Shown in pieces: positions 37,679-45,820 of a stretch of 64,000 nt of DNA. Position 1 is the stretch's first letter, and each line of letters opens with the position of its first letter. Origin of the DNA: an uncultured Pseudomonadales bacterium (GTDB lineage Bacteria > Pseudomonadota > Gammaproteobacteria > Pseudomonadales > Azotimanducaceae); the NCBI GenBank assembly GCA_943787425.1, contig CALSMJ010000001.1:1463342-1527341 (forward strand), in the 5' to 3' direction. Made by a program: the position numbers and the translations under genes. Under the pieces are notes generated by a model, which saw only the letters and a list, made by a program, of their open reading frames with translations, was not told the DNA's origin and did not search any database.

Positions 37679-38800
37679 ATGGCGACTTCCTTTCTGCCAG
37701 TTTCTGATCATCGATTTAAGAAATCCCCGTTTTTTGCCTGCAATGATAGACCTGAAACCTGCTATGGCATCTATAATCAGCGGCTGTATCCGATCAGTTC
37801 CAACTATGACCCGATCTCACATTATCAGCATTTGAAAACCTACGCTTGTCTTTATGACGTACCCGAAACACCGCTTAGAATCATCGGCAAAGATGCGGCT
37901 GTATTTCTTCAGAAACTTTTTACACGCAATGTGAAAAAACTAAAAGTTGGCAGAGCCGTTTATGCGCTGGCATGCAACCATCACGGCGGCGTTCTGATGG
38001 ATGGCGTATTGATGCGACCGAACGACCAGGAATTCATTTACGTTCAAGGCAACGGAGATTTCTTAAATTGGGCAAACGCGAATCTTGGTGACTTAGACGC
38101 ATCGATTAACGACTTCGATTCTTGGGTTTTACAGATACAAGGTCCTACAGCTTTGGACATATTGACGGCTGTAACCGGCATTAACCAAGCCGAGTTTTCT
38201 TATTATGCCGTTACCGAAGCAAAGATCGATGGTCTTTCCTGCTATATCTCAAGGTCTGGCTGGACGGGCGAAAAAGGATTCGAAATTTATTCAAAGAGTG
38301 CTGATTTTAATGGGGAAGCACTCTGGAACTACCTCATCACTGAAGGTGCTCCGTTTCAATTGATGGCATCGGATGTTGCATCAATGCATATTCGACGACT
38401 GGAGGCGGGCATCCTAGACTACGGCACTGATATTGATCAAAGTTTAAACCCCTTTGAATTGGGCCTCGGGCAATTTGTTGATTTGAGCAAAGATGACTTC
38501 ATTGGCCGAGCGGCTTTGCTTGAAACTGATAGGCGAGCGACTAGGGTAATGGGACTCAGGTCAAACGAGATCAAACCCATTAGGGGTGACTGCCTAATGA
38601 ACGAATCCGGCGACTCGCTCGGCGCCATTACTGCCGGCGCTTGGTCTCCCAGTTTGGATTGTGGTATCGGTATCATCCGGCTAGACCGCCCAATAGAGTC
38701 TGATGTCGCACTACGCTTGAGAACGGAAACCGGTAATTTTCAAGCTGAGCTCTGTCCGCTCCCCTTTTACGACCCACAAAAACGCATTCCGAGATCGTAA
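37679..38800 (+). CDS. GcvT-like aminomethyltransferase/demethylase
   Basis: A 373-residue protein of the glycine-cleavage T-protein family. It contains RIIGKDAAVFLQKLFT (tetrahydrofolate-binding region), ALACNHHGGVLMDGVLM (equivalent of the conserved NxxGGxxDD segment, second Asp replaced by Gly) and SRSGWTGEKGFEIY, which corresponds to the SRTGYTGEDGFE signature, followed by a C-terminal beta-barrel domain. Such proteins transfer a methyl or methylene group to tetrahydrofolate from glycine, dimethylglycine, DMSP or methoxy-aromatics. It lacks the usual glycine-cleavage neighbours (GcvH, GcvP), and an MTHFR-like gene follows by 2 bases, so a demethylase feeding 5-methyl-THF is the better guess. 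GGAG precedes the ATG. Confidence 0.85.
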   Translation: MATSFLPVSDHRFKKSPFFACNDRPETCYGIYNQRLYPISSNYDPISHYQHLKTYACLYDVPETPLRIIGKDAAVFLQKLFTRNVKKLKVGRAVYALACNHHGGVLMDGVLMRPNDQEFIYVQGNGDFLNWANANLGDLDASINDFDSWVLQIQGPTALDILTAVTGINQAEFSYYAVTEAKIDGLSCYISRSGWTGEKGFEIYSKSADFNGEALWNYLITEGAPFQLMASDVASMHIRRLEAGILDYGTDIDQSLNPFELGLGQFVDLSKDDFIGRAALLETDRRATRVMGLRSNEIKPIRGDCLMNESGDSLGAITAGAWSPSLDCGIGIIRLDRPIESDVALRLRTETGNFQAELCPLPFYDPQKRIPRS

Positions 38801-38802
38801 TC

Positions 38803-39663
38803 ATGTTCACTGAATCAAAATTCCTGTTTACTGCCGAAACAACGCCAAGCCTTTCGACCGACCTTGCACGATCCGCTGGCAAAATAGAGCCGCTTATCGG
38901 ACTCGCTGATGCCATTAACATTACGGATTCACCAAACTGTCAGACCAAACTGTCGAGCTTGCTGGTTGCCTCAGCGGTTAAGCGTAACGGCCTGGATGTC
39001 ATCCTACAATTGACCGGTCGAGATCGAAACCGGATTGCAATTGAGTCAGAACTTTTGGGCGCGCTCTCCATCGATGTGAACAAGGTGTTATGTTTGTCGG
39101 GCGATCAACCCCCACCCGATGGCCCGAAGGCCGTTAACGAATATAACGGGGCTGGGTTAATCGAGCTCGCGACCCATCTCAGCCAGGGCACGATTTCTGA
39201 TGGCAGTGTCATCGACACGCCCAAGCCCTTGTATCCTGGTGCGGCCGACGACCTCTATCAGCACCAAACCAATCCAGAGGCCATTAAGGCGCTCATGGCA
39301 AAAATCGATTTGGGCGCGCGCTTCATCCAGACCCAATATTGCTTCGATATTGAGGTGATCCGAGAGTACTCCGAATTGTTACGCCGTCATGGTAAACCAG
39401 AGACCTTAAAGGTTCTCATCGGGCTGGGTCCTCTTAAATCCGCGAAGCAAGCGGACTGGATGCGTAAAAATTTGTGGGGCGTAAACATTTCAGACGCAAT
39501 TGTCGAGCGATTGGAAAATAGCGCAAAGCCCGCTCAAACTGGAATCGAAATCTGTCAGGAACTGATTACCCAAATCATGGCGCTCCCTGGGATCGACGGC
39601 GTGCACTTAATGGGCCCAGAATGCGAACGCGCCGCCGCAAAAATTATTTCAGGCTTCCGGTAA
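38803..39663 (+). CDS. Methylenetetrahydrofolate reductase-like protein
   Basis: A 286-residue TIM-barrel protein of the MetF family. Family features are FLFTAETTPS near the start, the flavin/folate region ADAINITDSPNC, VILQLTGRDRNRIAIESELLGA, VLCLSGDQPP and RFIQTQYCFD. MTHFR interconverts 5,10-methylene-THF and 5-methyl-THF with FAD/NADH in the cytoplasm. It begins 2 bases after the gcvT-like gene, so the two are coupled. In this pairing it would oxidise methyl-THF made by a demethylase. Length is like the catalytic domain of bacterial MetF. Biosynthetic MetF (methionine) is possible but the context argues for catabolism. Confidence 0.88.
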   Translation: MFTESKFLFTAETTPSLSTDLARSAGKIEPLIGLADAINITDSPNCQTKLSSLLVASAVKRNGLDVILQLTGRDRNRIAIESELLGALSIDVNKVLCLSGDQPPPDGPKAVNEYNGAGLIELATHLSQGTISDGSVIDTPKPLYPGAADDLYQHQTNPEAIKALMAKIDLGARFIQTQYCFDIEVIREYSELLRRHGKPETLKVLIGLGPLKSAKQADWMRKNLWGVNISDAIVERLENSAKPAQTGIEICQELITQIMALPGIDGVHLMGPECERAAAKIISGFR

Positions 39664-39812
39664 CAACGCGCGCTGATCCGGCACCCCGGTCCAAACCATC
39701 CCAGGCCAAACGGCTGAAGCTGCATAAAGACTTAGATCGTTTTCATTCAAAAACGATGACGGTATTTTATCTTGCCGACTCGTCCCACCCAATAAGACCA
39801 ACCGCCGCGTTC

Positions 39813-40961
39813 CTACTCGGTTTGCGCGTCAATTTGAAAACGCTGAGAACGCCGCACCAGAGGATACGTCACCGGTGTCGTTAACAAATCTATCAATGTC
39901 GAATGACCCAACTGTCCACAAACCGCAGCTTGATCATCCTGAGGCAACGCTTGAAAAAAGCGCCTGCTGCGCTGCGCAAGCCACTCGGGGTAAACCTGGA
40001 TGGCATGCTCAAACTGCGCTTGATTGATCTGAATCGAAACCGGGTCGAATATCGGCTGATCCCTTGCTGAAAGCTGCTCAGCGATTGCATCGATCCCCCG
40101 TTCTGCCACAACTTGATTCCAAGCGAGGGCGCCCAGTAAGAAATTGTTGGCATAAGCATCGGCTAAATGTCGTAACAGATTCAGTGCAGTCTCTGGAACC
40201 AGATCATTCGGTGCTAGTCGAATGTCGACCGAATAGAACTCCGGTGACTGAACCTCTGGTAAAAGCATCTGTTCTACCCACCGAACGGTTCGGGGGGCGT
40301 GATTTTGCATTATCCGCAGACCCGCCGGGTCGCGTCCCAAATGCGCATGAAGCGCCCCCATAATCGAATAATCTGCTTGGGTTGGCTGCCCGCCCAGAAA
40401 GTACGGATATTGCATAAAATGCGCTTCCAGCAACACCAGTAGCGCGCGATACTCGTCGTCAAGCGCCGCCCGGATCGACTCGGTAGAAGGTGGCAATCCG
40501 TAACTGGTCATCCGCCCAGAAATCAACGCGCCATATTTCAACAGATCGGCGTTGGTGCCTTGTGGCCGAAACGAGCGCCCGAAATCTAGCGTAATAAAGG
40601 GCTTATTCTCCTCGAACAACCACCGATGCCGCCAGGCAAGCGACACTAACCCTTCACTGGCTAAAAGCTCCATGAGGTGGACGAAAACCCGTTGATTCGG
40701 CGTCGCGGGAATCGCAGGCATCTCGGGGAATCGGGCCTCTAGGAAATCGACAATGGCAATACTATCCTGCAGAACCTCGCCCGACGGTGTCTGCAATTGC
40801 GGAATTCGATGACTACCCGAGGCGGGCCGAACCTGGCTTCGAAACACAGGATCGCTCGGCAGGCGCTCAACAAACGGAATCGCTTTTTTTCTAAGATAAC
40901 TGCGAACCTTCGCGGTGTAATACGATGCGTAAGAGCCATACAGCGTGTAGGTTTCCATCAT
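39813..40961 (-). CDS. GST-like two-domain protein, long form
   Basis: A 382-residue protein with an N-terminal glutaredoxin/GST thioredoxin domain (YTLYGSYASYYTAKVRSYLR, IPQLQTPSGEVLQDSIAIVDFLEARFP) and a long C-terminal helical part (LEAHFMQYPYFLGGQPTQADYSIMGALHAHLGRDP). The CxxC is replaced (GSYASYYT), so it is a ligand-binding or conjugating GST rather than a glutaredoxin. It resembles the 19892-21001 protein in overall design. AAGGA precedes two adjacent ATGs; the first is used. Substrate unknown. Confidence 0.87.
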   Translation of the reverse strand: MMETYTLYGSYASYYTAKVRSYLRKKAIPFVERLPSDPVFRSQVRPASGSHRIPQLQTPSGEVLQDSIAIVDFLEARFPEMPAIPATPNQRVFVHLMELLASEGLVSLAWRHRWLFEENKPFITLDFGRSFRPQGTNADLLKYGALISGRMTSYGLPPSTESIRAALDDEYRALLVLLEAHFMQYPYFLGGQPTQADYSIMGALHAHLGRDPAGLRIMQNHAPRTVRWVEQMLLPEVQSPEFYSVDIRLAPNDLVPETALNLLRHLADAYANNFLLGALAWNQVVAERGIDAIAEQLSARDQPIFDPVSIQINQAQFEHAIQVYPEWLAQRSRRFFQALPQDDQAAVCGQLGHSTLIDLLTTPVTYPLVRRSQRFQIDAQTE

Positions 40962-41346
40962 CTTCTTTTGCGTCCTTACGGTTAGGTGACTTCAGATTGA
41001 ACTTCAATAGACGTCGACATCGAAAAGACTCCCGTATCGCGCCCCTTTTTGCAGCGAATGATAGCTTTGCATGGATTTGCGTTGAGCGCGAACCCAGCGA
41101 TTAAACCGGGTAACACGTCAGGCGATTGCCTCACCACGCAACGCGCATTACAACGTTTCGTCGCTGAACGCTTTGCAGGCGTTTGAGCGCTGAGCCTCTG
41201 GCAGCTGGGCGCCAAGATCTAAAGCGGAAGGCTTCTGTTTCGAGTAAACCCGTCTTTTTCGCCCGGCCATGCGTTCGCGTTCTGGTTTTGTGTTTCGGTC
41301 TTGCCGCGCTATCCTCACCCTTTGACACTCTGGCCTTGGGGGCAGC
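40962..41346. other. 385-base divergent intergenic region
   Basis: No gene is supported. Several short frames are open, one with a hydrophobic stretch, but they are out of frame with the amidohydrolase and lack family features. Contains the promoters of the GST-like and amidohydrolase genes. Confidence 0.4.
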
Positions 41347-42528
41347 ATGGCGTACATCGAAGGGCGAACGGTTCACGACGCAGACTCTCATGTGATGGAG
41401 CTGCCCGATAAGATTCTTGAGTATTTAGCGCCCAGCGTCGTCGAGGCGTTTATCAAAAACGCCAATAAGCCCATCACAGTCAGTCAGGACCTTCAAAAGG
41501 CGATCACCCTGCAGTCGGACCCAAGCTTTCGAGCTGAAGACGATGCGCAGTTAATGCTTCGAAAAAATCACTTGGCGTTAGGCGCGTTTGACGCCAAAGA
41601 TCGGCCGAAAACATTGGATCTGCTCGGATTCACCAGCCAATTGGTCTTCACCACTGCCGCCTTGGGCAATTTTGGTCTGGATGAAAAAGACCCTGCCCTT
41701 GCCCAAGCCGCCGCCCAGGCCCATAACCGAATGAACAGCGATTTTTGCTCGGTGGACCCAAGACTATTGGCCACGGGCTACGTACCCCTGAGCGATATTA
41801 GCGCAGCGCCCGGAATTGCCAAGGAGGCCATCGAGTTGGGTTGTCGCGGGCTTGTCATACCGTCTGCTTGCCCAGCGCAGCACAGCCCCAGCCACAGCGG
41901 TCTGGATCCGCTCTGGGCGCTGCTTGAAGAAGCTGGACGCCCGGTTTTGTTTCATGTTGGCGGCGAAGAAAAAATGGCAGCAGCCTACGCCAATAACGGT
42001 GGCGAACGCGTGCTTGATTTTCATGGCGGTGACGAAAATTTTACGGGGCTGTCCTTCATGAGCATTCCGCTGTCGATTTGGCAGACGATGACGGCCCTAA
42101 TATTCGATGGTGTCTTGGAACGTTTTCCACGTCTGAAATTCGGCGCGATTGAACTCGGTGCGTCCTGGGTGCCAAGCTGGCTGGCCTACATGGATGCCGG
42201 CTTTGAGGCCTTCCGACGCGGCGAAGCGCGCCTGCAAAAACTCTCCATGCGGCCGAGCGATTATGCCAAGCGGCAGTTTCGGGTGACGCCTTATAGCCAC
42301 GAGCCGACCGGTTGGATCCTTAAAAACAGTGATCCCAACATGTTGTTATTTTCCTCTGACTTTCCGCATGTCGAAGGCGGCCGCAATCCGGTTAAACGCT
42401 TCGAGGAGCACCTCATTGAGGTCAGTGCGGTTCACCGACGAGCGTTTTATCGCGACAATTTTATCGATCTCATGGGCGCAGGTTTGCCTACCACATTGCA
42501 TGACCATCCGAGCCTTACCGCACATTAA
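41347..42528 (+). CDS. Amidohydrolase-2 family metal-dependent hydrolase
   Basis: A 393-residue TIM-barrel hydrolase/decarboxylase of the amidohydrolase-2 family. Metal site residues are in the N-terminal DADSH (11-15), VLFHVGG, and SSDFPHVEGG near the C-terminus (the conserved final Asp and His). This group includes ACMSD-like decarboxylases and ring-cleavage hydrolases, and is common in marine aromatic and terpenoid catabolism. Start ATG 41347 follows a GGGGG stretch. The phosphotransferase gene follows 18 bases on, so the two form an operon. Confidence 0.92.
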   Translation: MAYIEGRTVHDADSHVMELPDKILEYLAPSVVEAFIKNANKPITVSQDLQKAITLQSDPSFRAEDDAQLMLRKNHLALGAFDAKDRPKTLDLLGFTSQLVFTTAALGNFGLDEKDPALAQAAAQAHNRMNSDFCSVDPRLLATGYVPLSDISAAPGIAKEAIELGCRGLVIPSACPAQHSPSHSGLDPLWALLEEAGRPVLFHVGGEEKMAAAYANNGGERVLDFHGGDENFTGLSFMSIPLSIWQTMTALIFDGVLERFPRLKFGAIELGASWVPSWLAYMDAGFEAFRRGEARLQKLSMRPSDYAKRQFRVTPYSHEPTGWILKNSDPNMLLFSSDFPHVEGGRNPVKRFEEHLIEVSAVHRRAFYRDNFIDLMGAGLPTTLHDHPSLTAH

Positions 42529-42546
42529 AGATTAGAGCAGCCCGCA

Positions 42547-43656
42547 ATGCCGTCAGCCTTTCCACACGTTCCAGAAGCGGTTGAACCAACCTGGTTAACC
42601 GCAATCCTACGAAACCACGGCACACTCACGCCCGATCAGCAGGTGGTTGCCGTTCAACAGGCCCCTATTGGCGATATTGTTGGCGTGGTCGGAGAGGTCG
42701 CCCGTTTTGAACTAACCTACACGCCAAGTGCTGCAGGCCCTGCCTCTTTGATTATTAAGTTTGCCCATCGCAATCCTGAAAATCGCGCCATCGCCAACAA
42801 CACCAAAATGTATGAACGCGAGGTCATTTTTTTCAACGAGATCGCAGGGCAGGTTCAAACCCCGCTCACAACCTGCTTTTTCGCAGAAATGGATCCAAGC
42901 TCCGGCGCCAACATCGTCGTTCTAGAAGATTTAAGGCACTACCAAGTTGGCGATCAGGTGGCCGGCATTAGTTTTGAGCAGGCCAAGCACGTGGTTGCCA
43001 CCCTTGCACCACTGCATGCTCGGTTTTTTAAGAGCTGGGCAACCGAGTTTCCTGAGATGCTCACCATCGCCTCGGATGCCTACATCGACCCCTTTCTACC
43101 CGGTTTTTTAGGATCCTGGGAGGCCGCCATGACGAACTTCCCAGATTGTTTTAACAACCCCCTGGGCGCGGCCATGCCCGCTTATGTTGCCGGTCTTAAA
43201 ACGCTGATGAAACGCATGGGTGCCGGGCCTATGACCTTTATTCATGGCGATGCCCGTATGGACAACGCCATGTTCGGTGACCCCGAGCGCGGTCAGCATC
43301 CGGTCGTGATGATCGATTGGCAAAACATGATGGTGTCTAATCCGCTACAGGACCTTGCGTGGATGACGACTTCCAGCTGGACAATTGAGACCCGGCGCGC
43401 CAGTGAAACGTCGCTGCTTACCGAATACCACGCCGCCTTGGTTAAGCACGGCATTGAGGACCTTACTTTAGAAACCATTACCGAGCGCTACGACCTGGCG
43501 GTCCTCTTTATTTTAAATTTTCATATGATCATCGCCGGTGCATTTGTGCCGTCGACCGAACGGGCGAAAAAAATGGCTGAGGAAGGCGTTCGCCGTGCGG
43601 TTCAAGCGGTCCTCGACCGTGGGCTTGTCAGCCTTATCCCTGGCTCTAGCCCTTAA
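42547..43656 (+). CDS. Phosphotransferase (APH / ecdysteroid-kinase-like), paralogue of 25296-26393
   Basis: A 369-residue kinase-like phosphotransferase: ATP-binding K71 (LIIKFAHRNPENRA), catalytic loop H233-G-D235-A-R-M-D-N240 and metal-binding D257 (MIDWQN). The overall sequence aligns by eye with the phosphotransferase at 25296-26393, including the N-terminal LTAILRNHG and the NPENRA/NPVNRD segment. It is in an operon with the amidohydrolase, so it may activate or detoxify the same small molecule. Substrate unknown. Confidence 0.9.
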   Translation: MPSAFPHVPEAVEPTWLTAILRNHGTLTPDQQVVAVQQAPIGDIVGVVGEVARFELTYTPSAAGPASLIIKFAHRNPENRAIANNTKMYEREVIFFNEIAGQVQTPLTTCFFAEMDPSSGANIVVLEDLRHYQVGDQVAGISFEQAKHVVATLAPLHARFFKSWATEFPEMLTIASDAYIDPFLPGFLGSWEAAMTNFPDCFNNPLGAAMPAYVAGLKTLMKRMGAGPMTFIHGDARMDNAMFGDPERGQHPVVMIDWQNMMVSNPLQDLAWMTTSSWTIETRRASETSLLTEYHAALVKHGIEDLTLETITERYDLAVLFILNFHMIIAGAFVPSTERAKKMAEEGVRRAVQAVLDRGLVSLIPGSSP

Positions 43657-43713
43657 CTTCACGTCCTGATTTTGGATTAGCCTTTGAACAACCCGCGTTG
43701 GCCCAACCCAGGC

Positions 43714-45537
43714 CTAATCCGGTTTGAACACCCAGGGTCCGAGCACCAAATTTTTGAGCTGAGCAGGCGCAAGCACCGCCTGTGTTTGTTGGACTTGATT
43801 AAAATCTAAAGCGCCGCTGCTCCGAGAGCGTCTTAAGGCCCTGCTGACCCAGACGCCGCTTTCTTCCTTAAAGTAAAAACTGCGATCTTGAAGCGCGCCC
43901 GTTGGCTCGAATAACAGGACTGCATATTCTGTTTGTTCATCTTCGTCAAAGTCGACGGCAAGAACGTAACCGACCGTACCCGCTTGCTTTGCCATCAAAG
44001 CGTCTATTGCCACCTGCACAGGTTCCGGTAAGACAAGATCGGCTGGCGCGAGCACTAAGGCGTCTGGTTGAGGCGACATTGACCCTGACGGGACGGGGTC
44101 TATGCCCTTGCGATTTTCAGGTTGCGCGGGCGCTGCCTCACTTTCGTGATCTCTCTCGCCTTCAAGCCTTCTCCAGAGCACCGGATCCTGCGCGATCAAA
44201 TCCCGCAAGGCTAGATAACCAGGCCTTGCCAATTCGTCGCGAAGATATTGATCATCGAAGTCCTCGGGCGATACGGCGCCAGAGGTAAGCCGATTCATTT
44301 GACTGGCGAGCGACAGCTTACGAAAGTCTAGTAAAGGGCTATTGCTGAGCAGTAAAACCACAATCACCAACACACCCAAAACAGAATTGACCGAGGCCAT
44401 CATCGCCGGCCAGGCAACACCGCGTTTCAGCACTGCGAGCACATAACCCAAGGAGAATAGGCACAACATTAACCAAACAACGAATGCCCAGTAACGCACC
44501 ACAGTCCAAGCATATTGATCAAGCCGCGTATAAAGACCATAAAAGCTCAGAGCCGAAAAAATCGGCAGCGTAAACAGCGCACCGGTCACCGCATAGTGAA
44601 GCCACACAGGGTACGGACTCAACGCGACACCCGTTTGGTAAACCGCATTGATGCACAGTAATAAAATGAACGTAAGCACCATCAACAGCATGGTGCCTTG
44701 GTTTGTTGACCAAAGAATCTCTAGACCTGTGAAAGGCAGCGCCACTAGGAAGACCACCGTCATCGCGAATAAAAACGGCAGTAACAGTTTAATAATCCCG
44801 GACACGAGGCGGCTAATACTGTCCACGACCTCGGTCAGTCCGCGGAAAACGATCACGCCACCGCCAAAGGTCAGAGCCCCTAAAAACGTAACAAACCAAC
44901 CCTCTTGAAACAATGCCTGAAAAAATCCAATCCCAATCTCATTAAATAACGCCGCCCAAAGCACGTACATTAAAAACGCGCCACCTAGAAAGGCGAGGGA
45001 TAAGGCACCAACCACCAGGTTCCGCCAAGAGTAAATGAACAACAGCTCATAACCTGTGGCATCATCGGTGATCTGCCTTTGAACAAAGATCAACGTAATG
45101 AAGCTGGCAATACCTAGGCTAATCGCATAGGTTGCCGACAATCCGTCGATCCGGACCTCGCCAAAGGGCATCGCCTGATAACCGACATAGGCGCCCAGCA
45201 ACCCAATCACCATCCCGTAGGCGCCAACCCGAACCAGCGTCGCGCGCTCGCGCGAGCGCTCAACCGTCAGCAAAAACCCTGCCGGCAAGAGCAGTACGAG
45301 ACTGATCATGGGATAAAACCAAATAGGCGACTGACTGGGCCAAAGCCCCTCATCAAAACTGCGGTATAGCAGATAAATTCCAAGCCCCTGCAGACCCGAT
45401 GCTGACAACATCAGAAACTTGGGAAGGTTTGAGGGCAGTGACCATGGTTTTGCTTCCGGGTCGATTCGCGCAGCGCCGTTTCGAGCATCATAGGCGCAAT
45501 TAATCCCGAACATCAAACCGCTTCTGCTGTCTAACAT
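43714..45537 (-). CDS. DUF4153 multi-pass membrane protein
   Basis: A 607-residue inner-membrane protein with about 12-13 hydrophobic segments (to residue about 410) and a soluble C-terminal region of about 200 residues. The DUF4153 pattern is visible in GINCAYDARNG at the start, YELLFIYSWRNLVVGALSLAFLGGAF and, after the last helices, FDDQYLRDELARPGYLALRDL. Function is unknown; such proteins are often annotated as membrane proteins of unknown role. ATG 45537 is preferred to a TTG three codons upstream; no strong ribosome-binding site. It is convergent with the phosphotransferase gene. Confidence 0.86.
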   Translation of the reverse strand: MLDSRSGLMFGINCAYDARNGAARIDPEAKPWSLPSNLPKFLMLSASGLQGLGIYLLYRSFDEGLWPSQSPIWFYPMISLVLLLPAGFLLTVERSRERATLVRVGAYGMVIGLLGAYVGYQAMPFGEVRIDGLSATYAISLGIASFITLIFVQRQITDDATGYELLFIYSWRNLVVGALSLAFLGGAFLMYVLWAALFNEIGIGFFQALFQEGWFVTFLGALTFGGGVIVFRGLTEVVDSISRLVSGIIKLLLPFLFAMTVVFLVALPFTGLEILWSTNQGTMLLMVLTFILLLCINAVYQTGVALSPYPVWLHYAVTGALFTLPIFSALSFYGLYTRLDQYAWTVVRYWAFVVWLMLCLFSLGYVLAVLKRGVAWPAMMASVNSVLGVLVIVVLLLSNSPLLDFRKLSLASQMNRLTSGAVSPEDFDDQYLRDELARPGYLALRDLIAQDPVLWRRLEGERDHESEAAPAQPENRKGIDPVPSGSMSPQPDALVLAPADLVLPEPVQVAIDALMAKQAGTVGYVLAVDFDEDEQTEYAVLLFEPTGALQDRSFYFKEESGVWVSRALRRSRSSGALDFNQVQQTQAVLAPAQLKNLVLGPWVFKPD

Positions 45538-45820
45538 GGTTATCAAAAAGGCTTTGAATGAAGCCTTAACTCAAAGCGTTTTAATCGATTTAAAACGGGA
45601 AGACGGGTCGAGCGAGCGTCCGCTTAGCATACGCATCCGTTCTAAAACACCCGGCCGCGGCATTGCCGACGCGCGCAGTTTGGTGCGCGCTCAAACCAAG
45701 AGCGTTAGCGCCCTCACCCAGCACACTAAGTGTTAACTGGGTTCGGCAATGTCCCCAGCGCTCGTCCTATTCGATCGATCTTAGTCTTACCCAGTCACCT
45801 TGTTTTTGGGATCTCGAAGG

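Noticed and set aside
45536..45736. 66-codon plus-strand frame upstream of the DUF4153 gene
   Set aside because: Overlaps the DUF4153 start, no ribosome-binding site and no recognisable family.
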